64,000 nucleotides of DNA from Enterovibrio baiacu (GTDB taxonomy: Bacteria; Pseudomonadota; Gammaproteobacteria; Enterobacterales; Vibrionaceae): NCBI RefSeq assembly GCF_004120195.1, contig NZ_SCHN01000013.1, forward strand, positions 1 through 64,000, given 5' to 3'. The translations under genes and the position numbers were made by a program. The notes beneath the pieces were generated by a model. It searched no databases. It was not told the origin of the DNA and saw only the letters and a list, made by a program, of their open reading frames with translations. Positions 63,972 to 64,000 of the stretch are shown piece after piece. Position 1 is the stretch's first letter. The number at the start of each line of letters is the position of its first letter.

Positions 63972-64000
63972 GAACGTTAACCACATAAAACCCAAACAAA

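Overview
The window is a stretch of Vibrionaceae chromosome I (gammaproteobacteria). This rests on gene content and order: the metK-sprT-endA-rsmE-gshB-yqgE-ruvX block, pilTU beside yggS-proC-yggT-yggU-rdgB-hemW, trmB/mutY/yggX/mltC, the mrcB-hrpB-thpR-sfsA-dksA-gluQ-pcnB-folK-panB-panC block, and hpt next to a LuxR/HapR/LitR-type quorum-sensing regulator. Genus is not determinable by eye; a Vibrio relative such as Grimontia or Enterovibrio is possible but is only a guess.

Layout. 1-20.4 kb is mostly housekeeping: the 5' end of transketolase, metK under a five-box MetJ operator, RNA and glutathione enzymes, the pilTU twitching ATPases, the yggS-to-hemW run, a secreted DUF3857/transglutaminase-like protein, yggN, glutaminase, trmB and mutY-yggX-mltC. 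Two repeat types interrupt it: an octamer array (unit GCGAGATT) at 15.8 kb and a 264-bp MITE-like inverted-repeat element at 18.7 kb. A tRNA cluster (Phe-Thr-Phe-Asn) lies at 21.8-22.2 kb and a second one (Phe-Thr) at 34.8-35.0 kb.

Between the tRNA clusters, 22.3-34.4 kb is one minus-strand operon of twelve genes for a complete chemosensory system: STAS, cheY, cheA, cheW, cheW, a soluble triple-PAS receptor, cheR, cheD, cheB, a short membrane receptor-like protein, STAS, and a receiver-PP2C-ATPase protein. It resembles the third chemotaxis cluster of V. cholerae and the Aer2/McpB (Che2) cluster of Pseudomonas. The receptor repeats an FHKxPxHQR...W motif in each PAS domain, which suggests heme and oxygen sensing. 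The last two genes form a partner-switching module. A second octamer array follows the second tRNA cluster.

35.3-52.7 kb is again conserved: mrcB, hrpB, thpR, sfsA, dksA, gluQ, pcnB (start codon apparently the non-canonical ATC), folK, panB, panC, the YadGH ABC exporter, a SulP transporter facing a beta-carbonic anhydrase, hpt and the luxR-type regulator. Next come the Fur-box-controlled fbpABC iron(III) importer genes (52.7-56.5 kb). From 56.6 kb to the end the region looks accessory: a short remnant resembling an ammonium-transporter C-terminus, then a LysR regulator, LeuC/LeuD-type isomerase subunits and a haloacetate-dehalogenase-like hydrolase on the minus strand, divergent from a TRAP transporter (dctPQM). 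I read this as a catabolic island inserted beside fbpA. Base composition and similarity scores were not computed; identifications rest on reading motifs, lengths and context.
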